Shown: in pieces, positions 1 to 7,312 of the stretch
Numbering within the stretch: the stretch's first letter is position 1
Layout of the letters: each line of letters starts with the position of its first letter
Assembly (NCBI GenBank): GCA_035606335.1
Contig: DATNFP010000190.1
Coordinates: 1 to 10,682, forward strand
Length of the DNA stretch: 10,682 bases
Origin: DATNFP01 sp035606335
Lineage (GTDB): Bacteria; Bacteroidota; Bacteroidia; Chitinophagales; Chitinophagaceae
Direction of reading: 5' to 3'
Notes under the pieces: generated by a model
What the model saw: only the letters and a program-made list of their open reading frames with translations
Database searches by the model: none
What the model was told of the DNA's origin: nothing
Translations under genes and position numbers: made by a program

Positions 1-444
1 AACTCCATCAATTTTATCGAATGAATAGATATTTTTTAATGTTGGTACTTGTGGAAACGCTTCTGCAAAACGGTCATATAATTCTTTGTTTGCAAGGAAT
101 AGTATTTTGATCCCGGCCTCATTCAAAATATAGGTAAGCTCATGTGGACTTATTGTGGGATATATTGGAGTTAGCACAGCTCCTGTTAATTGAACGCCTA
201 AGTCAGTGATTATCCATGCGGGATTATTTGGTGAAATGATGGCTATCTTTTCCTGTGATTCAGGGTCTAATTGCTGATTGGAAATGCCTAGCGAGAGAAG
301 CCCACCAGCAAGTTTTTGTGAGGTATTCCAGACTTCTGCACAGCTATAAGTGCGCCATTGCCCGTTTTCTTTTGCGGCCAGCATCACTGCCTGGGGTTCA
401 TCGTTACTGCGTTGTTCAACTATATCAAAAAGGCGTTGTATCAT
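1..444 (-). CDS. Long-chain acyl-CoA synthetase (AMP-forming), N-terminal part, runs off left edge
   Basis: This is the first 148 residues of an adenylate-forming fatty acid-CoA ligase of the FadD/FAA1 type, which activates fatty acids with ATP and CoA to acyl-CoA. The visible part is the start of the AMP-binding domain. Residues 66-96 carry the family pattern KIAIISPNNPAWIITDLG followed by GAVLTPIYPT, and residues 101-120 (HELTYILNEAGIKILFLANK) match the next conserved helix and strand. The catalytic A3, A5 and A8 motifs lie beyond the window, so activity and substrate length cannot be judged. The ATG at 444-442 is the natural start: the protein opens MIQRLFDIVEQRSND, as is usual in this family. 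No Shine-Dalgarno is evident, and no TAnnTTTG box for this strand was found in the divergent 191-bp gap. Family assignment is secure; the exact paralogue is not. Confidence 0.9.
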   Translation of the reverse strand, partial: MIQRLFDIVEQRSNDEPQAVMLAAKENGQWRTYSCAEVWNTSQKLAGGLLSLGISNQQLDPESQEKIAIISPNNPAWIITDLGVQLTGAVLTPIYPTISPHELTYILNEAGIKILFLANKELYDRFAEAFPQVPTLKNIYSFDKIDGV

Positions 445-582
445 CAGGTAAATTTAATAGAAATGCTTTGTGATATTTATTATGAAAAGATAATGCTTTT
501 TTGATGCTATTCCGAAATGGTATATAAAATTTTAAGACATGTTTAAATTTTCAGAAGGAGCAACTTCTAAGATGTGATTTAT

Positions 583-590
583 TACTTTTG
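583..590 (+). promoter_or_regulatory. Candidate Bacteroidota -7 box for the ABC operon
   Basis: TACTTTTG fits the Bacteroidota sigma-ABfr -7 consensus TAnnTTTG and lies 45 bp before the ATG at 636, giving an inferred leader of about 40 nt. I see no convincing -33 TTG at the expected distance, so this is a motif match only. The rest of the 445-635 gap is AT-rich and holds only a weak 5-bp inverted repeat. Confidence 0.45.
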
Positions 591-635
591 GTATAATAAC
601 GTAAGGCTATATTTAATAGATCTCTAAAGGTAATT

Positions 636-1280
636 ATGCAATTATCCCTGCAAGGCTTGATTCCTATACCGCTTCGCGACCGGGTAAATTCTTATGAGTC
701 GGGTGTCTGGAAACAAACTTTTACGCTGAACAAAGGCGAACACATTTTTATACAAGCGCCATCCGGCACGGGGAAAACTACTTTGATACATATGTTGTAT
801 GGCTTGCGAAAAGATTATGAAGGCATTGTGCATTGGGATACTTATAATCTTAAGCAGACATCGCAGGAACAATTATCCAGATTACGTGCCACATACCTAA
901 GTGTAGTTTTTCAGGATATGAGGCTGTTTCCTGAATTGACTGCATGGGAAAATCTTGAGATAAAAAGAAGGCTCACAAATACCATATCAGAAGATGAGAT
1001 GGGAAAATGGCTTGAGAGGCTGGGATTAAAAGAAAGAAAGGACTCTTTGGCAAGCACATTGTCGTATGGCGAACAGCAAAGGGTTGCCATCATAAGAGCC
1101 TTACTACAACCCTTTGACTGGCTGCTAATGGACGAGCCATTCAGCCACCTTGACAAAATGAATATCAATAAGGCCATTAAGCTGATAAGTGAAGTAGTGA
1201 CAATGAACAAAGCCGGGATGATACTGGCAGACCTGGATGAAAATTATTACTTCACCTATACTCAAACAATATTATTGTGA
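636..1280 (+). CDS. ABC transporter ATP-binding protein with divergent H-loop
   Basis: This 214-residue nucleotide-binding subunit resembles the FtsE/LolD/MacB class that powers envelope ABC systems. Visible motifs are Walker A APSGTGKT (41-48, with Ala where the first Gly is usual), Q-loop Gln93 in VFQD, signature LSYGEQQ (142-148), Walker B LLMDEP (163-168, Asp166 and Glu167) and D-loop SHLD (170-173). The H-loop is odd: where relatives have VTHD this protein has ADLD (198-201), so the switch histidine is replaced by Leu200 and no other His follows. The tail ends about 14 residues later, shorter than usual. An AAAGG at 626-630 is a plausible ribosome site 5 nt before the ATG. The TGA overlaps the downstream GTG by 4 bp, so the two products are probably translationally coupled and form one complex. 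The transported substrate is unknown. Confidence 0.9.
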   Translation: MQLSLQGLIPIPLRDRVNSYESGVWKQTFTLNKGEHIFIQAPSGTGKTTLIHMLYGLRKDYEGIVHWDTYNLKQTSQEQLSRLRATYLSVVFQDMRLFPELTAWENLEIKRRLTNTISEDEMGKWLERLGLKERKDSLASTLSYGEQQRVAIIRALLQPFDWLLMDEPFSHLDKMNINKAIKLISEVVTMNKAGMILADLDENYYFTYTQTILL

Positions 1281-2479
1281 AACCTGTAAAGCGGAAAAAA
1301 CTTTTAAGAAAACTACTGCTGAGGAGTAAAGGCAGGTCGCGCTTATGGGCTGCAATTGTTGCTTTGTGCATAGGCACTACATTGTTATTGCTCTCGGTGA
1401 TGGTATGGTGGAATTTTGAAGAATTGCTCTCAGGCAAAAGTAATAATGATAGTCTCGGCAGCACATTTATTACTATAGGTAAAGAAGTAACGAATGAGAA
1501 TATGGGCAAGCCTATGCTGACTCTGTTTACCCCAACGGAAATAGAAGCAGTGCATAGTGTGCCGCAAGTGCAGGATGTAGGTGTGCTAATATCGAACAGG
1601 TTTCCTGTATATGCCACATTGAGCAGCCGGCTAAACTTTGCGACTGAAATGTTTCTGGAAGCAGTGCCTGATCGCTTTATAGATAAAAAACCAGTGGATT
1701 GGTATTGGCAGCCATCCTCTAAAGAAGTGCCCATCATCATATCAACGGAATTTCTGAACCTGTATAATTATGGTTTTGCGTTAAGCCAGGGATTGCCACA
1801 ATTGTCTGAATCGTCAATACAATCACTTTATTTTAGCCTTAAAGTAGGCGCAGGTGATATACAAGACACTTATATGGCACATGTGGTAGGGTTTTCTGAC
1901 AGAATTAATTCTGTTCTTGTTCCTGAATCGTTTATTGAATATGGCAATAAGGTATATGGGATGAATGCCAAAAGCTTGCCTTCGCGATTGATTATAAAAG
2001 TAAAAGATCCTTCGAATAAAGAGTTTGTGCAGTACCTGAAAGACAGGAATTATGTAACTAATAATGAACAATTACGTTGGAATAAGCTACGGGCAATAGT
2101 AGATGTAGTAACAGCATCTACAGGGATATTATCGATACTGCTTATGTTTATAGGTACTCTTGTTTTCATTTTATTTATTGAATTGACTATTGCACATGCC
2201 CAGCATTCGCTAACACTACTTCTGCAAATAGGGTATAGCCCTAAATATCTGAGCGGATTTATGATAAAAAGGTTTTTGCCTCTGGTGATTGCTACGGTTG
2301 TGGCCTCTATGTGCATCGCGATAGGCGTACAAGTGATCATTTCTGAACAAATAAAAGTAATGCACCTGAATCTGCCCACATTTCCCGGGTGGCCTGTATG
2401 GCTTGCTCTGGGAATCAGCACATTTATTTTAGTAGCATTAGTAAGTACATCTATTATAAGATCAATTAGAAATACCTGA
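1277..2479 (+). CDS. FtsX/MacB-like ABC permease
   Basis: This 400-residue inner-membrane protein is the partner of the ATPase it overlaps. A basic N-terminus (1-22) precedes transmembrane helix 1 (about 23-46). A periplasmic domain of roughly 230 residues follows, then three helices at about 280-303, 333-355 and 372-394. This one-plus-three layout is that of FtsX, LolC/E and MacB. The stretch LTLLLQIGYSPKYLSGFMI (312-330) matches the cytoplasmic loop of FtsX-domain permeases (usually LRAxG...) that contacts the ATPase. The start is GTG at 1277 within GTGA, shared with the upstream stop. Such permeases commonly use ATP hydrolysis to drive periplasmic movements, for lipoprotein extraction, efflux or hydrolase control. 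Which of these applies here cannot be told. With 400 residues it is longer than typical cell-division FtsX and lacks the ATPase domain fused in MacB. Confidence 0.85.
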   Translation: MKPVKRKKLLRKLLLRSKGRSRLWAAIVALCIGTTLLLLSVMVWWNFEELLSGKSNNDSLGSTFITIGKEVTNENMGKPMLTLFTPTEIEAVHSVPQVQDVGVLISNRFPVYATLSSRLNFATEMFLEAVPDRFIDKKPVDWYWQPSSKEVPIIISTEFLNLYNYGFALSQGLPQLSESSIQSLYFSLKVGAGDIQDTYMAHVVGFSDRINSVLVPESFIEYGNKVYGMNAKSLPSRLIIKVKDPSNKEFVQYLKDRNYVTNNEQLRWNKLRAIVDVVTASTGILSILLMFIGTLVFILFIELTIAHAQHSLTLLLQIGYSPKYLSGFMIKRFLPLVIATVVASMCIAIGVQVIISEQIKVMHLNLPTFPGWPVWLALGISTFILVALVSTSIIRSIRNT

Positions 2480-2485
2480 TATTAT

Positions 2486-3781
2486 TTATAGCCGGTTGTC
2501 AATAAATCTCACTTGCTTTCGGCTGCCGATGGGGAATTGCATTTGCTGAATCGCATTAGCTGAATGAAAATGAAGCAAAGGCAACACGCGCAATTTAGAT
2601 TGTAGAATAGGCTTCAATTTTGTTTCACAATCATCTATTGGGAGTGGTGTGTTCAAATGCAGCTTAAGATCGTCAGTCCCTAATTCGTTTGTAAAGACTT
2701 CTACAACATATTCATTGATAAAGCTGATGTTATTAAGAATGTCAAAGATCGCAGGTGGGTATAAAGTGGTGCCTTTGTACTTTATCATTTGTTGCTTCCG
2801 GCCTAAGACAGGGCTGAGCCTGCGGGTTTTGCGGCCACATTCGCAGTGACTAATATAAAATGCACAAATATCGCCTGTCCGATATCGTAACAAAGGCATT
2901 CCTTCCACGCCCAAAGTAGTAATTACAACCTCGCCATACTCACCCTCCTTCAGTGGATGTCCTTCTTCGTCTAATATTTCTACAATGATAAGGTCAGGCT
3001 GATGATGCCCGCCATTACCTGCGCTACATTCAGTGAAAGCAGTCTGCATTTCGGTTGAGGCGTAGGTGCTGTATAGTTTGATAGGCCACGATTTACTTAT
3101 TTGGCTGCCTAACGTATTCAGCTCAAAATCACCACGACGAAGATTTTCGCCAATGCATATTGCTTTCTGCACTGGAGTTTGTTTTAGGTCCACCTGGTGC
3201 TCGTCGGCCCATTCTATCATCTTTAATATAAATGAAGGCACAGCAACAATGCTATTCGACTGGACACGGAAGATAGTGTCCCATTGCATTGGAGGTAAAC
3301 CAGGCCCCGTACGTACTATTGATGCGCCTAATTCGCGTATGCCTGAATAGTATGCTATGCCGGCCATAAACTGTCTGTCAAGCGTGAGCATGAGTTGATA
3401 TATATCGTCTTCTTTGCCATCGGCGCACAAAAACGACTGGTGCTCATTGTAAGCCAGACGCTTTAGGTCATTATCTGTAAGGGCAATTGTAACAGGATGC
3501 CCCATAGTGCCGGATGTAGCAGTATATTCCTTTATTTCAGCTGCAGGCGCACATAAAAACTCCCAATTATGCTCCTGCATATCACTTTTGGACGTTGTAG
3601 GGAGAAATGTAATATCATGAAGAGTTTTTATATTATGAATATCAATGTGGTGCTCATGGAAGATATTTTGATAAAAGGGTGAATGAGATTGTAAATATTG
3701 CAACATTCTTTGCAATGCTTCTGATTGCCATGCATCCTGCACGGATATTGGCTCGAAAGCTAAGCGGGAATTGAACTTCAC
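2486..3781 (-). CDS. PaaK-like adenylate-forming CoA ligase family protein
   Basis: This 431-residue protein belongs to the phenylacetate-CoA ligase (PaaK/CapK) branch of AMP-forming enzymes and is full length for it. Motifs in order are the phosphate loop TATSGTMGHP (87-96, with Met where Thr is common), LYSTYASTEMQ (237-247, the A5 motif with catalytic Glu244), LLRYRTGDIC (297-306), a CxCGR motif (313-317) followed by LGRKQQMIKYKG (326-337), and a C-terminal AMP-binding_C_2-like domain. This ends GSRKQVRFIDNR, where Lys422 is the likely A10 lysine. The expected reaction is ATP-dependent activation of a carboxylic acid, possibly aryl, to AMP and then CoA or another thiol. The substrate is not readable. 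The start is GTG (3781-3779); no in-frame ATG, GTG or TTG exists back to the stop at 3841-3839. It converges on the ABC permease with 6 bp between stops and is divergent from guaB. Confidence 0.85.
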   Translation of the reverse strand: MKFNSRLAFEPISVQDAWQSEALQRMLQYLQSHSPFYQNIFHEHHIDIHNIKTLHDITFLPTTSKSDMQEHNWEFLCAPAAEIKEYTATSGTMGHPVTIALTDNDLKRLAYNEHQSFLCADGKEDDIYQLMLTLDRQFMAGIAYYSGIRELGASIVRTGPGLPPMQWDTIFRVQSNSIVAVPSFILKMIEWADEHQVDLKQTPVQKAICIGENLRRGDFELNTLGSQISKSWPIKLYSTYASTEMQTAFTECSAGNGGHHQPDLIIVEILDEEGHPLKEGEYGEVVITTLGVEGMPLLRYRTGDICAFYISHCECGRKTRRLSPVLGRKQQMIKYKGTTLYPPAIFDILNNISFINEYVVEVFTNELGTDDLKLHLNTPLPIDDCETKLKPILQSKLRVLPLLHFHSANAIQQMQFPIGSRKQVRFIDNRL

Positions 3782-3879
3782 ATGTTTAATTTTGTGTAAA
3801 ATACGGTAGTTTTTTTTATTGGAGAAGCATCTATAAGCTTATTCCTAAAAGCTATTTTTCATTTTTCATTAACCTGTTA

Positions 3880-3887
3880 TATCTTTG
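3880..3887 (+). promoter_or_regulatory. Candidate -7 promoter box immediately before guaB start
   Basis: TATCTTTG is a strong match to the Bacteroidota -7 consensus TAnnTTTG, and ends only 3 nt before the guaB ATG at 3891. If used, transcription would start at or within a few bases of the start codon, giving a leaderless or nearly leaderless mRNA. A tandem TTTTTCA repeat (3855-3868) sits near where a -33 element would fall, but it is not a good TTG match. The other strand of the 109-bp gap shows no comparable box for the divergent ligase gene. Confidence 0.55.
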
Positions 3888-3890
3888 CAC

Positions 3891-5360
3891 ATGGCAATAA
3901 AATCTAAGTTCTATGGCGAAGGCTTAACGTTTGATGACGTGCTACTTACGCCAGCTTATTCAGAAGTTCTCCCACGCGAAGTAAATCTCACTACACAATT
4001 AACGAAGGATATACGCATTAATATTCCGATGATATCGGCAGCAATGGATACCGTTACGGAAGATCGTCTTGCAATAGCACTGGCACATGAAGGTGGTATT
4101 GGCATATTGCACAAGAATATGAGTATTGAACGCCAGGCCGAAATGGTGCGTCGCGTGAAACGTTCTGAAAGCGGGCTGATCGTTGACCCGATTACATTGC
4201 AACCGGAAGCAACAGTAAGTGATGCGTTGAAGCTGATGAAGGACAATAAAATAAGTGGGATACCTATAATTGATAAGAACCATCTTTTAGTAGGTATCCT
4301 TACCAATCGTGATCTGCGCTTCGAGAGAAATACAAAGAAAAAGGTGAGTGAGATAATGACCTCTGAAAACCTTGTAACAGCTCCTGCAGGAACTAACATG
4401 GCGAAAGCAGAAGCGATACTCGTGAAATATAAGATTGAAAAATTACCTATAGTAGATAAAAAAGGGAAGCTAATAGGACTGATTACCTTCAGGGATATTT
4501 CTCACTTGAAGAGCCATCCAAATGCTTGTAAGGATAGTCTAGGCAGATTATTAGTAGGTGCTGCTGTGGGTATTACAGCAGATACACTGCAACGCGTAGA
4601 GGCATTAATGCATGAAGGTGTAGATGTGATAACTCTTGATAGCGCGCATGGGCATTCAAAAGGAGTGATAGAAATGCTGAAGACTGTAAAAAGAACTTTT
4701 AAAAATTTATCCATTATAGCAGGGAATGTAGCAACTGCCGCAGGAGCTAAAGCGCTTGCAGAAGCTGGTGCAGATGCTGTGAAAGTGGGAGTAGGGCCCG
4801 GCTCTATCTGTACCACACGTATTGTAACAGGTGCTGGTGCTCCACAGTTAACTGCTATTATGGAAGCTGCTCAGGCATTGAAAAAATCGGGGATACCTGT
4901 GATAGCAGATGGAGGTATAAGATATACAGGGGATATGGTGAAGGCAATAGCAGCAGGAGCTTGCAGCATTATGGCCGGTTCTATATTTGCAGGAACAGAA
5001 GAAAGCCCCGGGGAAACGATTATTTACGAAGGGCGTAAATTTAAATCATACCGGGGCATGGGTTCTGTTGAGGCCATGCAGGAAGGATCGAAAGATAGGT
5101 ACTTTCAGGATATGGAAGCAGATATAAAGAAATTAGTGCCAGAAGGAATAGTAGGCCGTGTACCTTATAAAGGAATGCTGAATGAGGTAGTGCAACAATT
5201 TGTTGGCGGTCTTAGAGCTGGTATGGGATACTGTGGTGCAAAAAATGTAAATGTATTACAAGATGAAGCGCAATTTATCCGCATCACTGCAGCAAGCATG
5301 ACAGAAAGCCATCCGCACGATGTGGTGATTACCAAGGAGGCTCCTAATTATAGCAGATAA
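3891..5360 (+). CDS. guaB: IMP dehydrogenase
   Basis: IMP dehydrogenase oxidises IMP to XMP with NAD+, the committed step of GTP synthesis in the cytoplasm. The 489-residue product has the usual full length. Residues 14-24 (FDDVLLTPAYS) are the family opening, two CBS domains span about 95-210 as an insertion in the TIM barrel, and LDSAHGHS (249-256) is the NAD-site region. GVGPGSICTTR (300-310) is the catalytic loop with Cys307; IADGGIRYTGD (338-348) and MAGSIFAGTEESPGE (361-375) bind the IMP phosphate. KDRYFQ (401-406) is the mobile-flap Arg-Tyr pair. All key residues look intact. I chose the ATG at 3891; an in-frame TTG at 3885 lies inside the promoter box and is unlikely. No Shine-Dalgarno is visible. 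The gene is monocistronic, ending at the hairpin at 5375-5417. Confidence 0.97.
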   Translation: MAIKSKFYGEGLTFDDVLLTPAYSEVLPREVNLTTQLTKDIRINIPMISAAMDTVTEDRLAIALAHEGGIGILHKNMSIERQAEMVRRVKRSESGLIVDPITLQPEATVSDALKLMKDNKISGIPIIDKNHLLVGILTNRDLRFERNTKKKVSEIMTSENLVTAPAGTNMAKAEAILVKYKIEKLPIVDKKGKLIGLITFRDISHLKSHPNACKDSLGRLLVGAAVGITADTLQRVEALMHEGVDVITLDSAHGHSKGVIEMLKTVKRTFKNLSIIAGNVATAAGAKALAEAGADAVKVGVGPGSICTTRIVTGAGAPQLTAIMEAAQALKKSGIPVIADGGIRYTGDMVKAIAAGACSIMAGSIFAGTEESPGETIIYEGRKFKSYRGMGSVEAMQEGSKDRYFQDMEADIKKLVPEGIVGRVPYKGMLNEVVQQFVGGLRAGMGYCGAKNVNVLQDEAQFIRITAASMTESHPHDVVITKEAPNYSR

Positions 5361-5374
5361 ATTCAGGTTTATTC

Positions 5375-5417
5375 ATAAAAGAAAAGCTCCGTGTATAAAA
5401 CGGAGCTTTTCTTTTAT
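5375..5417. terminator. Bidirectional intrinsic terminator between guaB and the serine-hydrolase lipoprotein gene
   Basis: The arms 5375-5391 and 5401-5417 form a perfect 17-bp stem around a 9-nt loop. Its GC core GCTCCG/CGGAGC is flanked by runs of A on the left and T on the right, so each strand reads hairpin followed by a T-rich tract. It lies 14 bp after the guaB stop and 15 bp from the end of the convergent gene, so it can end both transcripts. Confidence 0.92.
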
Positions 5418-5432
5418 AGAACATTTGAAGAA

Positions 5433-6647
5433 TTAATCACCTTCATCGAAGCCGTTAGTAATTGGCTTGTCTTTCACAATGCTATAAACGACAGGCGCTT
5501 GATGATAAATAGCATTATTGTATTTATTACCGAGGACTATAATTGTAATATCGTCGTCCATTATGAAGCGATAAAATGATGTGTTATTACCGTGCCACCA
5601 GCCATTGTGATAAATAATTTTATTACCACTTGGAAAACAAAGCATACGCCATCCAAGACCATAGTTTTTTATTCCGGGTCTTTCAAAAGAACAAGGACCA
5701 TACATCTGTTCTATTGTTTCATTATCCAACAATTTTTTTTGATAAAAGGATTGATCCCAGCGATACATATCTTCAACTGTGCTGTAAACATTCTTATCAC
5801 CATACACGCCATCAGCAAACATATTGGGTTCACGTATCCAATTGTATTTATAGCTAATCGTTGCATTGTCGGGCAACCCTTTGGAAGGCTCATATATGAA
5901 TGTATGCTGCATGCCTAATGGAGCAAAAATATACCGCTCCATAAAGTCGCTATAATGCATTTCTGTTACCTGTTCGATAACCAAAGCAAGTATTGCATAG
6001 TTGGTATTGCAGTATGTGAAACGTGTGCCGGGTTTAAATTCCAGTAAAGGTTTATACTTTGCAATTAATTGCAATAGTTCAGCGTTTGATATCAGTGTCT
6101 TTGTATCCTTTTTATAGTCAGGTACCCAATGGGTATAATCCGGCAAACCTGAACGGTGACTCAAAAGCATCCTTAAGGTAATGTTAGGATATGGGAACTC
6201 TTTAAGATAGCGTTGAACAGGATCATCAATGTTTAAATACTTACGTTGGTTCAAATACATAATAGCACCTCCCGTGAAGGTTTTTGAAACAGAGGCCAAT
6301 TGAGAGCTACTATTGGGATTTAATGGAATTTTCTTTTCTCTATTGCTATAGCCAAAGTATCTTTCGTACACAACTTTGCCTTTATAGCCTACCAATACAC
6401 TTCCGTTAAAACCCATTCTTACCTGTTTAGTATAATACTCGTCAAGGCTATTAATGATTCTGCGGTTTTCAGGGGTAGTTGTATCGTCATAAATAAGAGG
6501 TGCATTCGCAAACTTAATAGGGGTGTTATCATTGAATGCGCGATGTATTGCAGGACTGGCAGCTGCAGGATCAGTTTTAGAGTGACAGGCAATGATAATG
6601 ATGCAAAAAACAAACGTTGTTATATATGATGATATAGATCGAAACAT
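5433..6647 (-). CDS. Serine beta-lactamase/PBP-family lipoprotein (class C-like serine hydrolase)
   Basis: This 404-residue protein is a member of the beta-lactamase/DD-peptidase superfamily (Pfam Beta-lactamase type; includes AmpC, EstB and penicillin-binding relatives). The N-terminus has a signal peptide ending in a lipobox IIAC with Cys21, so it is probably an envelope lipoprotein. Active-site motifs are SVSK (119-122, nucleophile Ser119 and Lys122), YCN (212-214) and HNG (347-349, the position of KTG/HxG). LSHRSGLPDY (162-171) and FKPGTRFTYCNTNY (204-217) are typical of the family. Likely roles are cell-wall peptide, ester or D-amino-acid peptide hydrolysis; resistance to beta-lactams cannot be inferred. 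The ATG at 6647 is preferred: an in-frame TTG seven codons upstream falls inside the -7 box at 6666-6673, and starting at the ATG puts the signal peptide at the N-terminus. It follows AcpH by 41 bp and ends at the shared terminator. Confidence 0.88.
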   Translation of the reverse strand: MFRSISSYITTFVFCIIIIACHSKTDPAAASPAIHRAFNDNTPIKFANAPLIYDDTTTPENRRIINSLDEYYTKQVRMGFNGSVLVGYKGKVVYERYFGYSNREKKIPLNPNSSSQLASVSKTFTGGAIMYLNQRKYLNIDDPVQRYLKEFPYPNITLRMLLSHRSGLPDYTHWVPDYKKDTKTLISNAELLQLIAKYKPLLEFKPGTRFTYCNTNYAILALVIEQVTEMHYSDFMERYIFAPLGMQHTFIYEPSKGLPDNATISYKYNWIREPNMFADGVYGDKNVYSTVEDMYRWDQSFYQKKLLDNETIEQMYGPCSFERPGIKNYGLGWRMLCFPSGNKIIYHNGWWHGNNTSFYRFIMDDDITIIVLGNKYNNAIYHQAPVVYSIVKDKPITNGFDEGD

Positions 6648-6665
6648 GTTAGTATTTAATAGCAG

Positions 6666-6673
6666 CAAAAATA
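6666..6673 (-). promoter_or_regulatory. Candidate -7 box for the lipoprotein gene
   Basis: Read on the minus strand this is TATTTTTG, matching TAnnTTTG, placed 18 bp before the ATG at 6647. It would give an inferred leader of about 10-15 nt and let the lipoprotein gene be transcribed separately from the acpH-like gene upstream. No clear -33 TTG is seen at the right spacing. Confidence 0.4.
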
Positions 6674-6688
6674 AAATCCACTCAATGG

Positions 6689-7279
6689 TTATGCGTGACT
6701 TAACTCAATTTTAACAAATTTTACAACATCATCAATAAATTCGTAATAACATTGTGCCAGTTGATAATAGCGCGTTACAAATATTTCATAAGCGATATCA
6801 ATTGGTGGCATATGCAGAGCTCTGCGGGCAAGACCTTGTAATGATCGTTGCACACCTTGCATTGTCCTATAGCCATATAGCCAATTATTTTGCTTCATAT
6901 ATGGAAAATAATTTGCGAAAATAGATGGGAAATAAATGTTGTTATTATCGAGCTGAGAATAGACCTGCTGAGTGAATTGCATTAGCTTTGATTCTGAACC
7001 GAATAATTTCGGGTCATTAGCAAGATAATGATCGTAAATAGTATCTAACAATGGGCCTGCATATAAACCATAGCTTTCACGAAACCATATTTTAGCGCGC
7101 AGAGTAGCAGGATGAGTATCGGTAAATGAATCTATTTTTCTGTGAAGCTCAATTCCTTTTTTAATTTCTGCAGGGAATTTCTCCAGGGCCAACTTACCTT
7201 TTACATGATCAGCTATCATATTGCCTGTAAGAATATCGCCATTGCCAAAAGAAAGCACCGCATGTCCCAAATAATTCAT
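6689..7279 (-). CDS. Acyl carrier protein phosphodiesterase (AcpH family)
   Basis: This 196-residue protein matches the AcpH family (ACP_PD), whose E. coli member is of almost the same length and removes 4'-phosphopantetheine from holo-ACP to give apo-ACP. Diagnostic segments are MNYLGHA (1-7), LTGNMIADHVKG (17-28, with the conserved Asp24), GIELHRKIDSFTDTHP (42-57), a WFRE motif (65-68) and TIYDHYLA (80-87). The many conserved His and Asp residues fit the metal-dependent, HD-like fold proposed for this family. The protein is presumably cytosolic. The ATG at 7279 gives the conserved N-terminus directly; no Shine-Dalgarno is obvious. It begins 33 bp after the FUSC gene on the same strand, so co-transcription is likely. 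Family assignment is strong; ACP as the real substrate in this organism is by homology only. Confidence 0.85.
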   Translation of the reverse strand: MNYLGHAVLSFGNGDILTGNMIADHVKGKLALEKFPAEIKKGIELHRKIDSFTDTHPATLRAKIWFRESYGLYAGPLLDTIYDHYLANDPKLFGSESKLMQFTQQVYSQLDNNNIYFPSIFANYFPYMKQNNWLYGYRTMQGVQRSLQGLARRALHMPPIDIAYEIFVTRYYQLAQCYYEFIDDVVKFVKIELSHA

Positions 7280-7312
7280 AACTGCTAAGCTACGATTTGA
7301 AGATTAAAATCT

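Noticed and set aside
553..568. Inverted repeat AGAAG/CTTCT upstream of the ABC operon
   Set aside because: It is a stem of only 5 bp with a 6-nt loop and no T tract, so neither a terminator nor a riboswitch can be supported.
911..1740. Long antisense open frames inside the ABC genes and similar ones inside guaB and FUSC
   Set aside because: They lack any recognisable domain or start context and lie wholly opposite well-conserved coding sequence.
636..2479. Assignment of the ABC pair as cell-division FtsE-FtsX
   Set aside because: The permease is much longer than usual FtsX with a larger periplasmic domain, and the ATPase H-loop is divergent; the general family name is all that can be supported.
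1..3781. A single biosynthetic cluster linking the FadD-like gene, the ABC pair and the PaaK-like ligase
   Set aside because: The genes are in three units on alternating strands, and no ketosynthase, ACP or tailoring enzyme is present, so a cluster for a pigment or lipid product is not supported.
3885..3890. TTG start giving guaB two extra residues (Met-His)
   Set aside because: The TTG is part of the TATCTTTG promoter box, and the ATG at 3891 gives the standard family N-terminus.
6648..6668. TTG start extending the serine-hydrolase lipoprotein by seven residues
   Set aside because: The TTG overlaps the candidate -7 box, and the extension would push the signal peptide away from the N-terminus.
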